A DNA stretch of 64,000 nt from Woeseiaceae bacterium (GTDB lineage Bacteria; Pseudomonadota; Gammaproteobacteria; Steroidobacterales; Woeseiaceae): assembly GCA_028289545.1 (NCBI GenBank), contig JANQPG010000050.1:62001-126000 (forward strand). The letters are read 5' to 3'. The notes beneath the pieces were generated by a model. The model was given only the letters and a program-made list of their open reading frames with translations. It searched no databases and was not told the origin of the DNA. Positions 34,527 through 42,923 of this stretch are shown here, one piece after another; positions within the stretch are counted from its first letter, which is position 1, and the number at the start of each line of letters is the position of its first letter. A program made the position numbers and the translations under genes.

Positions 34527-36224
34527 ATGCCGACAGACGCTTCTAATCGGCGGCGCTTCACCGCCGCAATGCTCGCCGCGATGCTTCTGGCGCTGACCGC
34601 CTGTGGCGGTGGCGGCTCGTCGCCGCCTCCCGCCGCGCCGCCCGCGCCGCCTCCACCGCCCCCGACGGTGTCCGAACTCAACGAGGCGTCCCGGTTTGCC
34701 GCCAACGCCACTTTCGGACTCGACTACGCGGCCATCGTGCGCGTCGCTGAGGAAGGCCGGGCGGCATGGCTGGAGCGGCAATTCGATCTGCCGGTCACGG
34801 CGCACTCGCCACTCGTCAACGAACTCGTCGAGCGTCGCAACAACGGCGAATTCGAAGCCTTCGAGGAGGACATCGAGTATCTCATCATATCGCGCCGCAT
34901 GGCCTGGTGGCATCACACGGTCACCGCGCCCGACGAACTTCGGCAGCGGGTTGCGTTTGCGCTCAGCGAGATCTTCGTGGTCTCCGACAACGTGGACACG
35001 CTGCTCGTTTACCCGGGAGCGCTGAGCAGCTACTACGATATGCTGCTGAACAGAAGCTTCGGAAACTTCCGTGATCTGTTGCGGAGCGTCACGCTGCACC
35101 CCGCCATGGGGTTCTACCTGAGCCACTTGAACAACGGTAAGTCGAACCCCGACAACAACACGTTTCCCGACGAAAACTATGCCCGCGAGGTCATGCAGCT
35201 TTTCTCGATCGGCTTGTTCGAACTCAACAACGACGGCAGCCGCGTGCTCGACGGCGGCGAGCCCGTGCCAACCTATTCGAACGTCGACATACGCGAGTTT
35301 GCAAAGATCTTCACGGGACTCTCCTACGGTGGTCCGAATGCCGTCTTCGGCAACGACACACCGAACTTCGCTGTCCCGATGCGGATGTTCGAGGAAGCTC
35401 ACGAGCCGGGCCCCAAAAACCTGCTCAACGGTGTTGTCGTACCTGCCGGACAAAGCGGCATGCAGGACATCGAATCCGCCATCGATAACCTGTTCATGCA
35501 CCCGAACGTCGGACCGTTCATTGGCCGGCAGCTGATCCAGCGGCTCGTGACGTCAAACCCGTCTCCCGCTTACGTGGAGCGCGTCGCCAATGCCTTCAAC
35601 AACAACGGCAGCGGAGTCCGTGGGGACCTGCGGGCGGTGATCCGCGCCGTGCTTCTGGACCCCGAGGCGACCGCACCGGTGGACAAGACGTCGAATTTCG
35701 GCAAATTGCGCGAACCGGCTGTTCGCTACGCTGCAATGCTGCGCCAGCTCGGCGCCGAAAGTGATGACGGCTTCATTTTCAACACGGGTTATCTGCTGCA
35801 GGAACTCGGCAAGCAACATCCGTTATCGTCTCCGAGCGTCTTCAATTTCTACCTGCCGGAGCACTCCCCCGCAGGAGACATTGCCGCGGCCGGGCTCGTA
35901 GCGCCGGAATTCCAGATCCTGACGAGCAACAGCGTGGTCGGCCTCACCAACCTTGTCGACTTCGCCGTCTCCGCCGACTTCGTAACGGATGCGCCCGAAC
36001 CGTTCGCAACGGTCACGCTGAGTTACGCCGACTACCGGCCGCTCACGGACAATGCCGCTGCGCTGGTCGAACGTCTCTCTATTGTGTTCACGGCCGGGAC
36101 TCTCGATGCCGAGACACAGTCCCGCATCGTGTCGATCCTGAACGACATCGACGATGCCGAATTCAGGCTGCGTGCCGCCGTGTACATGGTGCTCGTCTCA
36201 GCCGACTACGCGGTCAGGCTTTGA
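34527..36224 (+). CDS. DUF1800 family exported protein
   Basis: A 565-residue protein. The N-terminal leader ends in AAMLLALTACGGGG, a lipobox with Cys near 29, followed by a Ser/Pro spacer (SSPPPAAPPAPPPPPP). The rest is the DUF1800 domain: ARFAANATFGLDY-type opening (EASRFAANATFGLDYAAIVRVAEEGRAAWLERQFDLP), RRMAWWHHTVTAPDELRQRVAFALSEIFVVSD, NFRDLLRSVTLHPAMGFYLSHLNN, NYAREVMQLFSIGLFELN and the late FNFYLPEHSPAG. The function of DUF1800 is not established; it is almost always encoded with a DUF1501 protein, as here 31 bases downstream. Confidence 0.9.
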   Translation: MPTDASNRRRFTAAMLAAMLLALTACGGGGSSPPPAAPPAPPPPPPTVSELNEASRFAANATFGLDYAAIVRVAEEGRAAWLERQFDLPVTAHSPLVNELVERRNNGEFEAFEEDIEYLIISRRMAWWHHTVTAPDELRQRVAFALSEIFVVSDNVDTLLVYPGALSSYYDMLLNRSFGNFRDLLRSVTLHPAMGFYLSHLNNGKSNPDNNTFPDENYAREVMQLFSIGLFELNNDGSRVLDGGEPVPTYSNVDIREFAKIFTGLSYGGPNAVFGNDTPNFAVPMRMFEEAHEPGPKNLLNGVVVPAGQSGMQDIESAIDNLFMHPNVGPFIGRQLIQRLVTSNPSPAYVERVANAFNNNGSGVRGDLRAVIRAVLLDPEATAPVDKTSNFGKLREPAVRYAAMLRQLGAESDDGFIFNTGYLLQELGKQHPLSSPSVFNFYLPEHSPAGDIAAAGLVAPEFQILTSNSVVGLTNLVDFAVSADFVTDAPEPFATVTLSYADYRPLTDNAAALVERLSIVFTAGTLDAETQSRIVSILNDIDDAEFRLRAAVYMVLVSADYAVRL

Positions 36225-36255
36225 ACCCTGAAGAATCCACATCAGGAGAATCATC

Positions 36256-37638
36256 ATGATGACTCGACGTCGATTCCTGAACCACAGTTGCTCCCTCGGT
36301 GTTGCCTCGGCGACGATGTGCAGCAGCCTCATGACGCTCGGCCTTAGCCGCACGGCCGCGGCACAGAGTGCGCCGGGGTACCGCGCACTCGTGTGCATAT
36401 TGCTCGCCGGCGGCAACGACGCCTACAACATGCTCGTCCCGTACGACGACGATCAGTATGAAGAGTACCGCGGCATACGCTCGGATCTTGCTCTGCCGAG
36501 GGAGAATCTGCTGCCGCTCCCGGGAACCGCCGCAAACGGCCGGCGTTATGCGCTGCACCCCGGCATGCCCGAGCTCCGCGGCCTGTACGAGCGCGGCGAC
36601 GCCGCCCTGCTCGCCAACGTCGGCACGCTGCTCGAAGCCTTTGATCCGCTAGCGGTCGAAAACGGTACGGCACGCCTGCCGCTCGGCCTGTTCTCACACG
36701 CCGATCAGATCAATCAATGGCAAACCGCCGTCCCGAACGTGCGTATTGCCGAGGGCTGGGGCGGCCGCATTGCCGACCTGATGCGCGACGTCAACCTCGC
36801 CAACGGCGTCTCGATGAATATTTCGCTATCCGGCAGCAACGTGTTTCAAAGCGGCAGCGAAATCGGCGAATACAGCATCGAAGCCGTGGGGAACGGTGCA
36901 CCGGGCGTCAACGCGTATGCCGACGGCACCGATCTGGGTGTATTGCGCCAACGTATGATCGATGACCTGCTCGGCGTCCCTCAGACCAACCTACTGCGCC
37001 GCGAGTATTCAGACAGACTGCGCGCGGCCATTGACGCACAGGCTGTGTTCGTCGATGCCATTCAGACGGCACCCGAGCTGACGACGGCGTTCTCCGACAA
37101 TCTGTTCTCGCAAAGCCTGCGCCAGATTGCCCGGGTGATCGGCTCTCGCAACGCGCTGGGCGCCAACCGGCAGACATTTTTTATAAGCGTCGGCGGTTGG
37201 GATCACCACGACGACGTCGTCGAAAAACAGGCCGCCATGCTGCCGATGATCAGCCGTGGCCTCGACGAATTCCGAAGCGCGCTGGGTGAGCTCGACGTGT
37301 TCGACGAGGTAACGACGTTCACGAGTTCAGATTTTGGCCGCACCTTGACCTCCAACGGCAAGGGCTCCGACCACGGCTGGGGTGGCCATCATATTGTCAT
37401 GGGAGGCGCTGTGAACGGCGGCCAGATGTACGGAAGCTACCCCACTCTGTCCGCGACAAATCCACTGGACCTCGGGCGCGGCGTGTACGCGCCCACCACG
37501 TCCGTCGACGAGTACTTCGCCGAACTCGCCACCTGGTTCGGTGTGCCGGCGTCGGAACTGGACCGTGTCCTGCCTAACGTGAGATCGTTCTATTCGCCCG
37601 GCAGCGCGGCGCCGCCCATTGGCTTCCTGTCCGCATGA
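36256..37638 (+). CDS. DUF1501 family Tat-exported protein
   Basis: A 460-residue protein with a twin-arginine leader (TRRRFLNHSCSLGVASATM). It belongs to DUF1501, related to the alkaline phosphatase/sulfatase superfamily: LVCILLAGGNDAYNMLVPYD, FSHADQINQWQTA, GWGGRIADLM, SVGGWDHHDDV, TSSDFGRTLTSNGKGSDHGWGGHHIVMGGAV. The conserved His/Asp residues suggest a metal hydrolase but no substrate is known. It is the standard partner of DUF1800, both being exported and expressed together. AGGAG is placed before the ATG. Confidence 0.9.
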   Translation: MMTRRRFLNHSCSLGVASATMCSSLMTLGLSRTAAAQSAPGYRALVCILLAGGNDAYNMLVPYDDDQYEEYRGIRSDLALPRENLLPLPGTAANGRRYALHPGMPELRGLYERGDAALLANVGTLLEAFDPLAVENGTARLPLGLFSHADQINQWQTAVPNVRIAEGWGGRIADLMRDVNLANGVSMNISLSGSNVFQSGSEIGEYSIEAVGNGAPGVNAYADGTDLGVLRQRMIDDLLGVPQTNLLRREYSDRLRAAIDAQAVFVDAIQTAPELTTAFSDNLFSQSLRQIARVIGSRNALGANRQTFFISVGGWDHHDDVVEKQAAMLPMISRGLDEFRSALGELDVFDEVTTFTSSDFGRTLTSNGKGSDHGWGGHHIVMGGAVNGGQMYGSYPTLSATNPLDLGRGVYAPTTSVDEYFAELATWFGVPASELDRVLPNVRSFYSPGSAAPPIGFLSA

Positions 37639-37694
37639 GCGGGCCGCGCCGACTGTGCCGGTGACGTACCGCGAAAAAGGCGAGACAGCGCTCG

Positions 37695-38270
37695 ATGAAC
37701 TGGGAACACGTATCCGACGCCGACCTCGTCAAACACTTCAAAGCGGGCAGCTCCGCTGCGTTCGACGCCATTGTGCTGCGCTTCCAGGATCGCATCTATC
37801 GGCTTGCGTCGACAATGCTGACCGATGCACAGCAGGCCGCCGACGCCACCCAGGAAGTGTTCATGCGCAGTCACAAAGGTTTGCGCACCTTCCGCTTCCG
37901 AGCCGAGCCGTTTACGTGGCTGTATCGAACGACCCGCCTCGTGTGCCACGAATTCAATCGCCAGAAGCGCGCGAAGACTCTGGCCGGCGAACTTGCGGAT
38001 ACGGGCAATCAACCGGAAGCCCTGGTCGATGAATTCCTGTGCGCGACCAGGATACGTCGAATCGTGTCGGACCTACCGGAACGGCAGCGTGAAGTCGTCA
38101 TGTTAAGAATATTCGAAGACCTGTCGGTGCGCGATACCGCAAGAGCCATGGGCTGTCGGGAGGGTACGGTCAAAGCGCTGCTGCACAAGGCGACCACAAG
38201 ACTCGAGGCCAACCTGCACATACAGGGCCTGCGCGGCACGCTGACGGCGTCGGATAAATCCACCGGATAA
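37695..38270 (+). CDS. ECF-type RNA polymerase sigma factor
   Basis: A 191-residue sigma-70 family protein with only regions 2 and 4. Region 2: AFDAIVLRFQDRIYRLASTMLTDAQQAADATQEVFMRSHKGLRTFRF...FTWLYRTTRLVCHEFNRQKR (about 17-97). Region 4: IVSDLPERQREVVMLRIFEDLSVRDTARAMGCREGTVKALLHKATTRL (about 122-170). It starts 57 bases after the DUF1501 stop and is followed five bases later by a small membrane protein that probably serves as its anti-sigma. The set is likely one operon and may regulate the DUF1800/1501 genes. Confidence 0.88.
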   Translation: MNWEHVSDADLVKHFKAGSSAAFDAIVLRFQDRIYRLASTMLTDAQQAADATQEVFMRSHKGLRTFRFRAEPFTWLYRTTRLVCHEFNRQKRAKTLAGELADTGNQPEALVDEFLCATRIRRIVSDLPERQREVVMLRIFEDLSVRDTARAMGCREGTVKALLHKATTRLEANLHIQGLRGTLTASDKSTG

Positions 38271-38274
38271 AGTT

Positions 38275-38673
38275 ATGAACGATGAATTCTCGGAACTCAA
38301 GAAACGGTATCGACAAATCGAAGCACCGCCGCATTTGCTGACGCGAATCCGCGCCAACACGGCAGTACCGCCGACGAGGCACCGCGGCTGGCAGCCGGTT
38401 GCGGCAACCGCCGTGCTCACGGCGGCAATGCTTGGCCTCCTGCCGGTGCTCTGGCAGTCGTCGTCGCTACCCGAAACCCAGAATACCCGGCCGTCGCTGG
38501 CGAAACTGGCTGCCCTGTCGGTGGAGCGGCCGGACGTCCGGCGACCGAGCCTCTCACAACTCAGATCGCTGCCGGCCCCGCGCATGCCTGATAAGCCTGT
38601 GCTGAGGAAGCCCGCAGACGTTGATGACTCGACAACAGCAATTTCCAAGGAGAACGACCATGCACATTCTTAA
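38275..38673 (+). CDS. Small membrane protein, putative anti-sigma factor
   Basis: A 132-residue protein: about 38 cytoplasmic N-terminal residues (NDEFSELKKRYRQIEAPPHLLTRIRANT), one membrane helix (about 44-64), and a Pro/Ser/Arg-rich outer tail. No zinc-binding HxxxCxxC motif is present, so it is not a classical zinc anti-sigma, but size, topology and position right after the sigma gene fit that job. Its last 14 bases overlap the next gene. The N-terminal segment resembles the short tails seen in DUF3379-like anti-sigmas only loosely. Confidence 0.65.
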   Translation: MNDEFSELKKRYRQIEAPPHLLTRIRANTAVPPTRHRGWQPVAATAVLTAAMLGLLPVLWQSSSLPETQNTRPSLAKLAALSVERPDVRRPSLSQLRSLPAPRMPDKPVLRKPADVDDSTTAISKENDHAHS

Positions 38674-39067
38674 AAACTCGGCGCTGGCGCTGATCGTGAC
38701 TGCAGGGCTCGGTGCGGCACCTGTCAGCCATGCCCAGAGCCCGGACGATATTGCACTCATGCAGAGTTTCCTCGAACTCATGACGGATTACTTCGGCATC
38801 ATCGAGGCAACCCACGAGATCAGCTCGGATCCCGAAAAAGCAGCCATCATGCAAATGCAAAAGATTCAGGAGGTCTACGAAGACCGCGGCGACAAGGCGC
38901 AGTCGGTGGACGTACTCAAAAAAGTGCTCGAAGACAGCAATAGCCGGACCATTCGCAATGCTGCCTACCTGATGCTGGGCGACACGCTAAAAGATGCCGG
39001 ACGTGCGAGCGAGGCGCTGGAGTACTTGAAGCGCGGGCTTCAGGAAAACATCGAGGCCGCGGACTGA
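38660..39067 (+). CDS. Exported small TPR-like protein
   Basis: A 135-residue protein with a Sec signal peptide (MHILKNSALALIVTAGLGAAPVSHAQ). The mature part is helical, with TPR-like pairs (KAQSVDVLKKVLEDSNSRTIRNAAYLMLGDTLKDAGRASEALEYLKRGLQENI). The start is chosen at 38660 from AAGGAG nine bases upstream; the frame is open a little further back. It overlaps the putative anti-sigma gene and ends the operon. The function is unknown; periplasmic adaptor is a guess. Confidence 0.7.
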   Translation: MHILKNSALALIVTAGLGAAPVSHAQSPDDIALMQSFLELMTDYFGIIEATHEISSDPEKAAIMQMQKIQEVYEDRGDKAQSVDVLKKVLEDSNSRTIRNAAYLMLGDTLKDAGRASEALEYLKRGLQENIEAAD

Positions 39068-39107
39068 GTGGACAGGTCACGGAGTCGCGGGCGTCTCAGG
39101 TAAAAAA

Positions 39108-39137
39108 AACCGCGATACGTGGCTCCGTATCGCGGTT
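39108..39137. terminator. Bidirectional terminator between convergent genes
   Basis: AACCGCGATACG and CGTATCGCGGTT, perfect 12-base arms with a six-base loop. The plus-strand A8 tract before the stem gives T8 after it on the minus strand, so it is a textbook terminator for the minus-strand lipoprotein gene (ending 39185) and may also end the plus operon (ending 39067). Confidence 0.8.
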
Positions 39138-39184
39138 CAAGCGGGTCGGGATCGTCTGGCTCCCGGCCCGAATTTGCTGTTAGC

Positions 39185-39781
39185 CTACTGCCGCTGCGCC
39201 AACTGGTACTGCTCCTGCAGCAGTGCGACATCCATCGAATCGGCTGACAGTCCCAGTCGATCCAGACGCGCCGCGCAGTCCGCGGCACAATCGTTGCTGA
39301 CGGTGTAGTCGTCGACCGTACCGTTGAAACCGTAGTAACCGGAATGGAACGACGTTTCGAGAGCGATCGTGCCGACATACACGGCCTCGTGATCGTCGGA
39401 AACCGCAAACGTGAAGCTCGTCTCTGCCTGCTTGTGCTCACCGCGGTTGTCAAAGCCGATGGTGACGACTTCGTAGTTGCCCGATCCGAGCGCCCAGGCG
39501 AACTCGCCGCCCTTGCCAACCCGGCCGATGGTCTGTTTGCCGCTGGCCATGTTCACGAGATGCAGCTTGGCGCCGCTCTCAAACACGCCCGAGCCAAGCT
39601 GAGCCTCCTCGCCGTTGCGAATCAGTTTCAGCTTGCCGAACACCACGGCATCGCCGGGGACGGCGCGCTTGGAGAGCGCTTCGCCGGACTCGATGCTGGC
39701 CGTGGTCGTGCAGCCGGCCATGCCTGCGAGAAGCCCAAGGCCAAACAAAGTGATGAAAGATTTAATGTAAGGACGGTTCAT
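39185..39781 (-). CDS. Hypothetical lipoprotein
   Basis: A 198-residue lipoprotein: signal with lipobox LAGMAGC, Cys24. The mature part is beta-rich (GDAVVFGKLKLIRNGEEAQLGSGVFESGAKLHLVNMASG) and ends with two paired cysteines (NDCAADCAARL) and a helical tail. I do not recognise the family; the strand pattern is like other envelope lipoproteins that carry a PEGA-like fold. AGGAG lies seven bases before the ATG at 39781. The promoter reads TTGCTA-N18-TATATA with the -10 inside the motif GTATATAC, which also lies before the nearby RHH regulator gene. Regulation by that RHH protein is a reasonable inference. Confidence 0.7.
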   Translation of the reverse strand: MNRPYIKSFITLFGLGLLAGMAGCTTTASIESGEALSKRAVPGDAVVFGKLKLIRNGEEAQLGSGVFESGAKLHLVNMASGKQTIGRVGKGGEFAWALGSGNYEVVTIGFDNRGEHKQAETSFTFAVSDDHEAVYVGTIALETSFHSGYYGFNGTVDDYTVSNDCAADCAARLDRLGLSADSMDVALLQEQYQLAQRQ

Positions 39782-39804
39782 AAATCCGCTCCTAGATCCC
39801 AAAC

Positions 39805-39815
39805 GTATATACACT
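39805..39815. promoter_or_regulatory. GTATATAC operator candidate at lipoprotein promoter
   Basis: GTATATACACT on the plus strand (AGTGTATATAC on the minus), overlapping the presumed -10 hexamer of the gene starting at 39781. The same 11 bases occur at 40298-40308 before the RHH gene. Confidence 0.55.
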
Positions 39816-40053
39816 GTACATCAGTTGTTTAGCAAAAGCATACCCTTTTTGAACTTTTTTTTGCATTTTTATTACAGTTTTGTGACAGGCTGATTCTTCC
39901 CGAACGCGATCCCCGTTTCCAGCGAAACGACACTTACGACCGAATACCCGGGCGCAGCCAGGCACTCCGAGCGTTTGAGGCCCGACCGCGGGAAAGCTTT
40001 AGGTGAAACGCGGACCGGCGGTCCGCAAGAGTCCTGATTGGGGCGGACGCCGT

Positions 40054-40242
40054 TTAGCGGTCGTCGAGTTCACCCTTGTCGTAGCGCTTCAGAAAGCGCT
40101 TGATGTGCCGGCGCACTTCCCTGGCCGCCGTGGTATCGAGGTCTTTGCACGCGCTCACGAACCGGTCCCTGAGCTCCCTGTCCAGGCGGAGGACCAACTG
40201 CGCATCCTTGTTTTTTTTCTTGTCTTTGGATTTTGCCGTCAC
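40054..40242 (-). CDS. Ribbon-helix-helix (CopG/Arc-type) small DNA-binding protein
   Basis: A 62-residue protein: a Lys-rich N-terminal arm (TAKSKDKKKNKD), then a ribbon-helix-helix core DAQLVLRLDRELRDRFVSACKDLDTTAAREVRRHIKRFLKRY with the beta strand QLVLRLD and the two helices; this is the size and layout of CopG/ParD/MetJ-like repressors. There is no adjacent toxin gene, so it is not an obvious antitoxin. An AGTGTATATAC motif lies 56 bases upstream and again at the promoter of the divergent-side lipoprotein gene downstream, which suggests autoregulation and one local target. Confidence 0.78.
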   Translation of the reverse strand: MTAKSKDKKKNKDAQLVLRLDRELRDRFVSACKDLDTTAAREVRRHIKRFLKRYDKGELDDR

Positions 40243-40297
40243 GCTCTCATACCGTTCTAGCGAGGCGCACCTCCCGGGGCGCCGTCCAGGATCAACA

Positions 40298-40308
40298 AGT
40301 GTATATAC
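40298..40308. promoter_or_regulatory. GTATATAC operator candidate at RHH promoter
   Basis: AGTGTATATAC, identical in 11 bases to the minus-strand reading of 39805-39815. It contains the eight-base palindrome GTATATAC, suited to a dimeric RHH protein contacting the major groove. Confidence 0.55.
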
Positions 40309-40515
40309 AGACGATGCCCAGCGTCTATCACGCCAACGTTAAAAATGACGCCCCGAGCGCAATCGCGGACCATCTTATGTGAAAGCCGCGGCGTGACTCC
40401 GAGGGCGCCGGGAGGCTTCTCAGCCTCATGCAACAAGCGTCTCGGAACATGCGTAATACTCAACCGCTGAGAACCCAAAGCCCTTTAAGCTAGCCGGCAG
40501 TTTACGGAGAACGCC

Positions 40516-41442
40516 ATGTTGCGATTGACGCTATCCCTGCTGCTGGCCTTACTGGTTGGCTGCCAGCCCGCTCCGAGCGAGCGGGTCGAGCCCGACCTGA
40601 CGGCCACGGGCGCCGACAAGGCCCTGCCAACCGCAACGCCCGAGCTGACCCCGGGCCTCAATCATTTCTATTTCCTGAGTTACCCGGGGCCGGAGATACC
40701 CGTGTGGGTCTATTTGCCGCAGAACGTCGATACCTCGAGCGCACCGATCCTGTTTATGATGCACGGTGCCAAACGCGGCGCCGCGCGTTACCTCGCGGAG
40801 TGGGATCAGATTGCCGAGGCCGAGGGTTTTATTGTGGTTGCGCCCGAATTCAGCCGGCTTCTGTTTCCGGGCTCCGCCGCCTACAACCGCGGCCGGGTGT
40901 TCGATAACGGATCCCTCGATCGTAACGAGCCAACCATCTGGACGTTCTCGGCGATCGAACCCATTTTCGACCTGGTGGTCGACGGTCTCGACGGCGGTCA
41001 AACGGAGTACACGCTCTATGGACACTCCGCCGGTTCGCAGTTTACGCATCGCTTTATGTACTTCATGCCCGACGCGCGCGTGAAGCGTTTCCTGCCCGCC
41101 AACGCCGGCTGGTACACGATGCCCGACCTGGACATCGACTATCCCTACGGTCTCAAAGGCACGGGTGTCACTGCGGATGAACTCAGGGCGCTTCTTGAGA
41201 AAGACGTTGTGGTGCTGCTCGGGGACCAGGACAACGACCCCAGTCACGAAAGCCTCAGGCGCTCACCCGGCGCGGACCTGCAGGGCGCGCATCGGTTTGC
41301 GCGCGGACAAACGTTCTACGAGACGGCTAAAGCCTCCGCGGAAAGCCTGGGCGCGGAGTTTGCCTGGCAGATGCGGGTCATTCCCGGTGTCGCACACAAA
41401 AACGGCGGCATTGCCGCGGCCTCGGGCGATCTGGTCGAGTAG
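40516..41442 (+). CDS. Alpha/beta-hydrolase lipoprotein (PHB-depolymerase/LpqC-like)
   Basis: A 308-residue lipoprotein (LLALLVGC, Cys16). It is a Ser hydrolase of the alpha/beta fold: oxyanion-region MMHGAKRGAARYL, nucleophile elbow YGHSAGSQF with Ser171, a probable acid in LLGDQDND and catalytic His in VIPGVAHKNGG near 297. The nearest recognised type is the LpqC/poly(3-hydroxybutyrate) depolymerase-like esterases. The substrate is unknown. CGGAGAACGCC lies before the ATG. It is convergent with aspartase, ending only seven bases from its stop. Confidence 0.75.
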   Translation: MLRLTLSLLLALLVGCQPAPSERVEPDLTATGADKALPTATPELTPGLNHFYFLSYPGPEIPVWVYLPQNVDTSSAPILFMMHGAKRGAARYLAEWDQIAEAEGFIVVAPEFSRLLFPGSAAYNRGRVFDNGSLDRNEPTIWTFSAIEPIFDLVVDGLDGGQTEYTLYGHSAGSQFTHRFMYFMPDARVKRFLPANAGWYTMPDLDIDYPYGLKGTGVTADELRALLEKDVVVLLGDQDNDPSHESLRRSPGADLQGAHRFARGQTFYETAKASAESLGAEFAWQMRVIPGVAHKNGGIAAASGDLVE

Positions 41443-41449
41443 CGAAAAC

Positions 41450-42829
41450 CTAAACTTCTTCAACGGCCAGCGACGCTACCACGGCATCCGCTTGTTCGGG
41501 TGACACGCGTCGCAGCGCGTCCTCGAACGAGAGTTTGTCCCTCGTCATGGCCAGCGCCACCTCCGACGCGGCGCTATAGCCCAGCTGTTTCGCAATCAGC
41601 GTTGCTCTCGCGGGGCTGGCGGCCAGGAGCGCTCTGCAGCGATCCGCGTCGACGTCGAGGTCTTTGATGCAATTGTCGACAAGCGTATCCACGGCGGCAA
41701 TGAGACTGCTGGTCGCCTCGTAGATCGACCAGAGGATGACGGGTTCCATGGCGTTGAGCTGCAGCTGACCGGATTCGGCCGCGAAGGTCACGGTCGTGTC
41801 GGCGCCGAACACGCGGTAGCAGGTCTGGTTGACGACCTCGGGAATCACGGGGTTGACCTTGCCGGGCATGATTGAAGATCCCGGTTGTTTTGGCGGCAAT
41901 CTGAGCTCGCCGATCCCTCCGAACGGCCCGCTCGACAGCAGGCGCAGATCATTCGCGATCTTGCTGAGCTTGGTGGCAAGCCGTTTCAAGAGGCCGCTGT
42001 AGAACACGAAAATACCGGTATCCCAGGTCGCCTCTATGCGATTGCCGGCCGCACGGACCGGCAGGCCGGAGACGATAGCCAGCTCGTCGACGATGTGTTC
42101 GAGATAATAGTCGCTGACCCCGACAGCCGTGCCGATCGCCGTTCCACCCAGGTTCACTTCGAGGAACAGCGGACGCATTTCCCGGAGTCGATCTACGTCT
42201 TCGGCCAGCGAAATCGCAAACGCACTGAGCTCCTGACCCACGGTCATCGGCACTGCATCCTGGAGCTGGGTCCGGCCGAGCTTGTGTACGCCGTTAAATC
42301 GTTTTGCCTGCTCTTCGAACGCGTTCAGGCAATTTTCCACCGCGGTGACCAGGCGCTCGTTGAGCTGCACGATCGTTAGGCGGATCGCCGTGGCATAGAC
42401 GTCGTTGGTCGACTGACAGCGATTCACGTCATCCTTGGGATGAATCACGCCGTAGCTGCCGCGCGGATGGTTCAGTATCTCCAGCGCGCGATTCGCAATG
42501 ACTTCGTTGGCGTTCATGTTCGTCGACGTGCCGGCACCGCCCTGGATGACGTCCACGACAAACTCCTCGTGATACCGGCCGCTGAGCAGTTCGTCGCAGG
42601 CGTCAGTAATGGCCGCTCTGCACACGGCATCGATATCGCCCGCCCGCTCGTTGACGAGCGCAGCCGCTTTCTTGATCCACGCAAGCGCCAGAATGAGTTC
42701 CGGCATGGCCGACACGGGCGTGCCGGTAATCTGGAAATTCTCGCAGGCGCGCAGCGTTTCGATACCGAAGTAACGTTCGGCGGGCACTTCGACCGAGCCG
42801 AGGAAATCGGTTTCCGTTCGGGTAGTCAA
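41450..42829 (-). CDS. aspA: Aspartate ammonia-lyase
   Basis: A 459-residue member of the aspartase/fumarase superfamily. Signatures: GGAGTSTNMNANEVIANRALE, HPKDDVNRCQSTNDVYATAIR, KLGRTQLQDAVPMTVGQELSAFA and the family loop GSSIMPGKVNPVIPE near residue 317 with the catalytic Ser. TSTNMNANEV and NRCQSTND favour aspartase over fumarase C, which it resembles. It converts L-aspartate to fumarate and ammonia in the cytoplasm. It starts at TTG (42827-42829) with GAGGAG 12 bases upstream; no in-frame ATG exists before an upstream TGA. It is the last gene of the TonB receptor / S9 / S51 / aspartase series, where it would deal with aspartate released from peptides. Confidence 0.85.
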   Translation of the reverse strand: MTTRTETDFLGSVEVPAERYFGIETLRACENFQITGTPVSAMPELILALAWIKKAAALVNERAGDIDAVCRAAITDACDELLSGRYHEEFVVDVIQGGAGTSTNMNANEVIANRALEILNHPRGSYGVIHPKDDVNRCQSTNDVYATAIRLTIVQLNERLVTAVENCLNAFEEQAKRFNGVHKLGRTQLQDAVPMTVGQELSAFAISLAEDVDRLREMRPLFLEVNLGGTAIGTAVGVSDYYLEHIVDELAIVSGLPVRAAGNRIEATWDTGIFVFYSGLLKRLATKLSKIANDLRLLSSGPFGGIGELRLPPKQPGSSIMPGKVNPVIPEVVNQTCYRVFGADTTVTFAAESGQLQLNAMEPVILWSIYEATSSLIAAVDTLVDNCIKDLDVDADRCRALLAASPARATLIAKQLGYSAASEVALAMTRDKLSFEDALRRVSPEQADAVVASLAVEEV

Positions 42830-42923
42830 TTCGAAGTGGTGCTCCTCACACCTCGGCAGAGAGCCATAGGGCTCCGGTAGGAATGCACCTGCATTGCGTT
42901 GTCAGCGCCCGGTCCACGAAACC

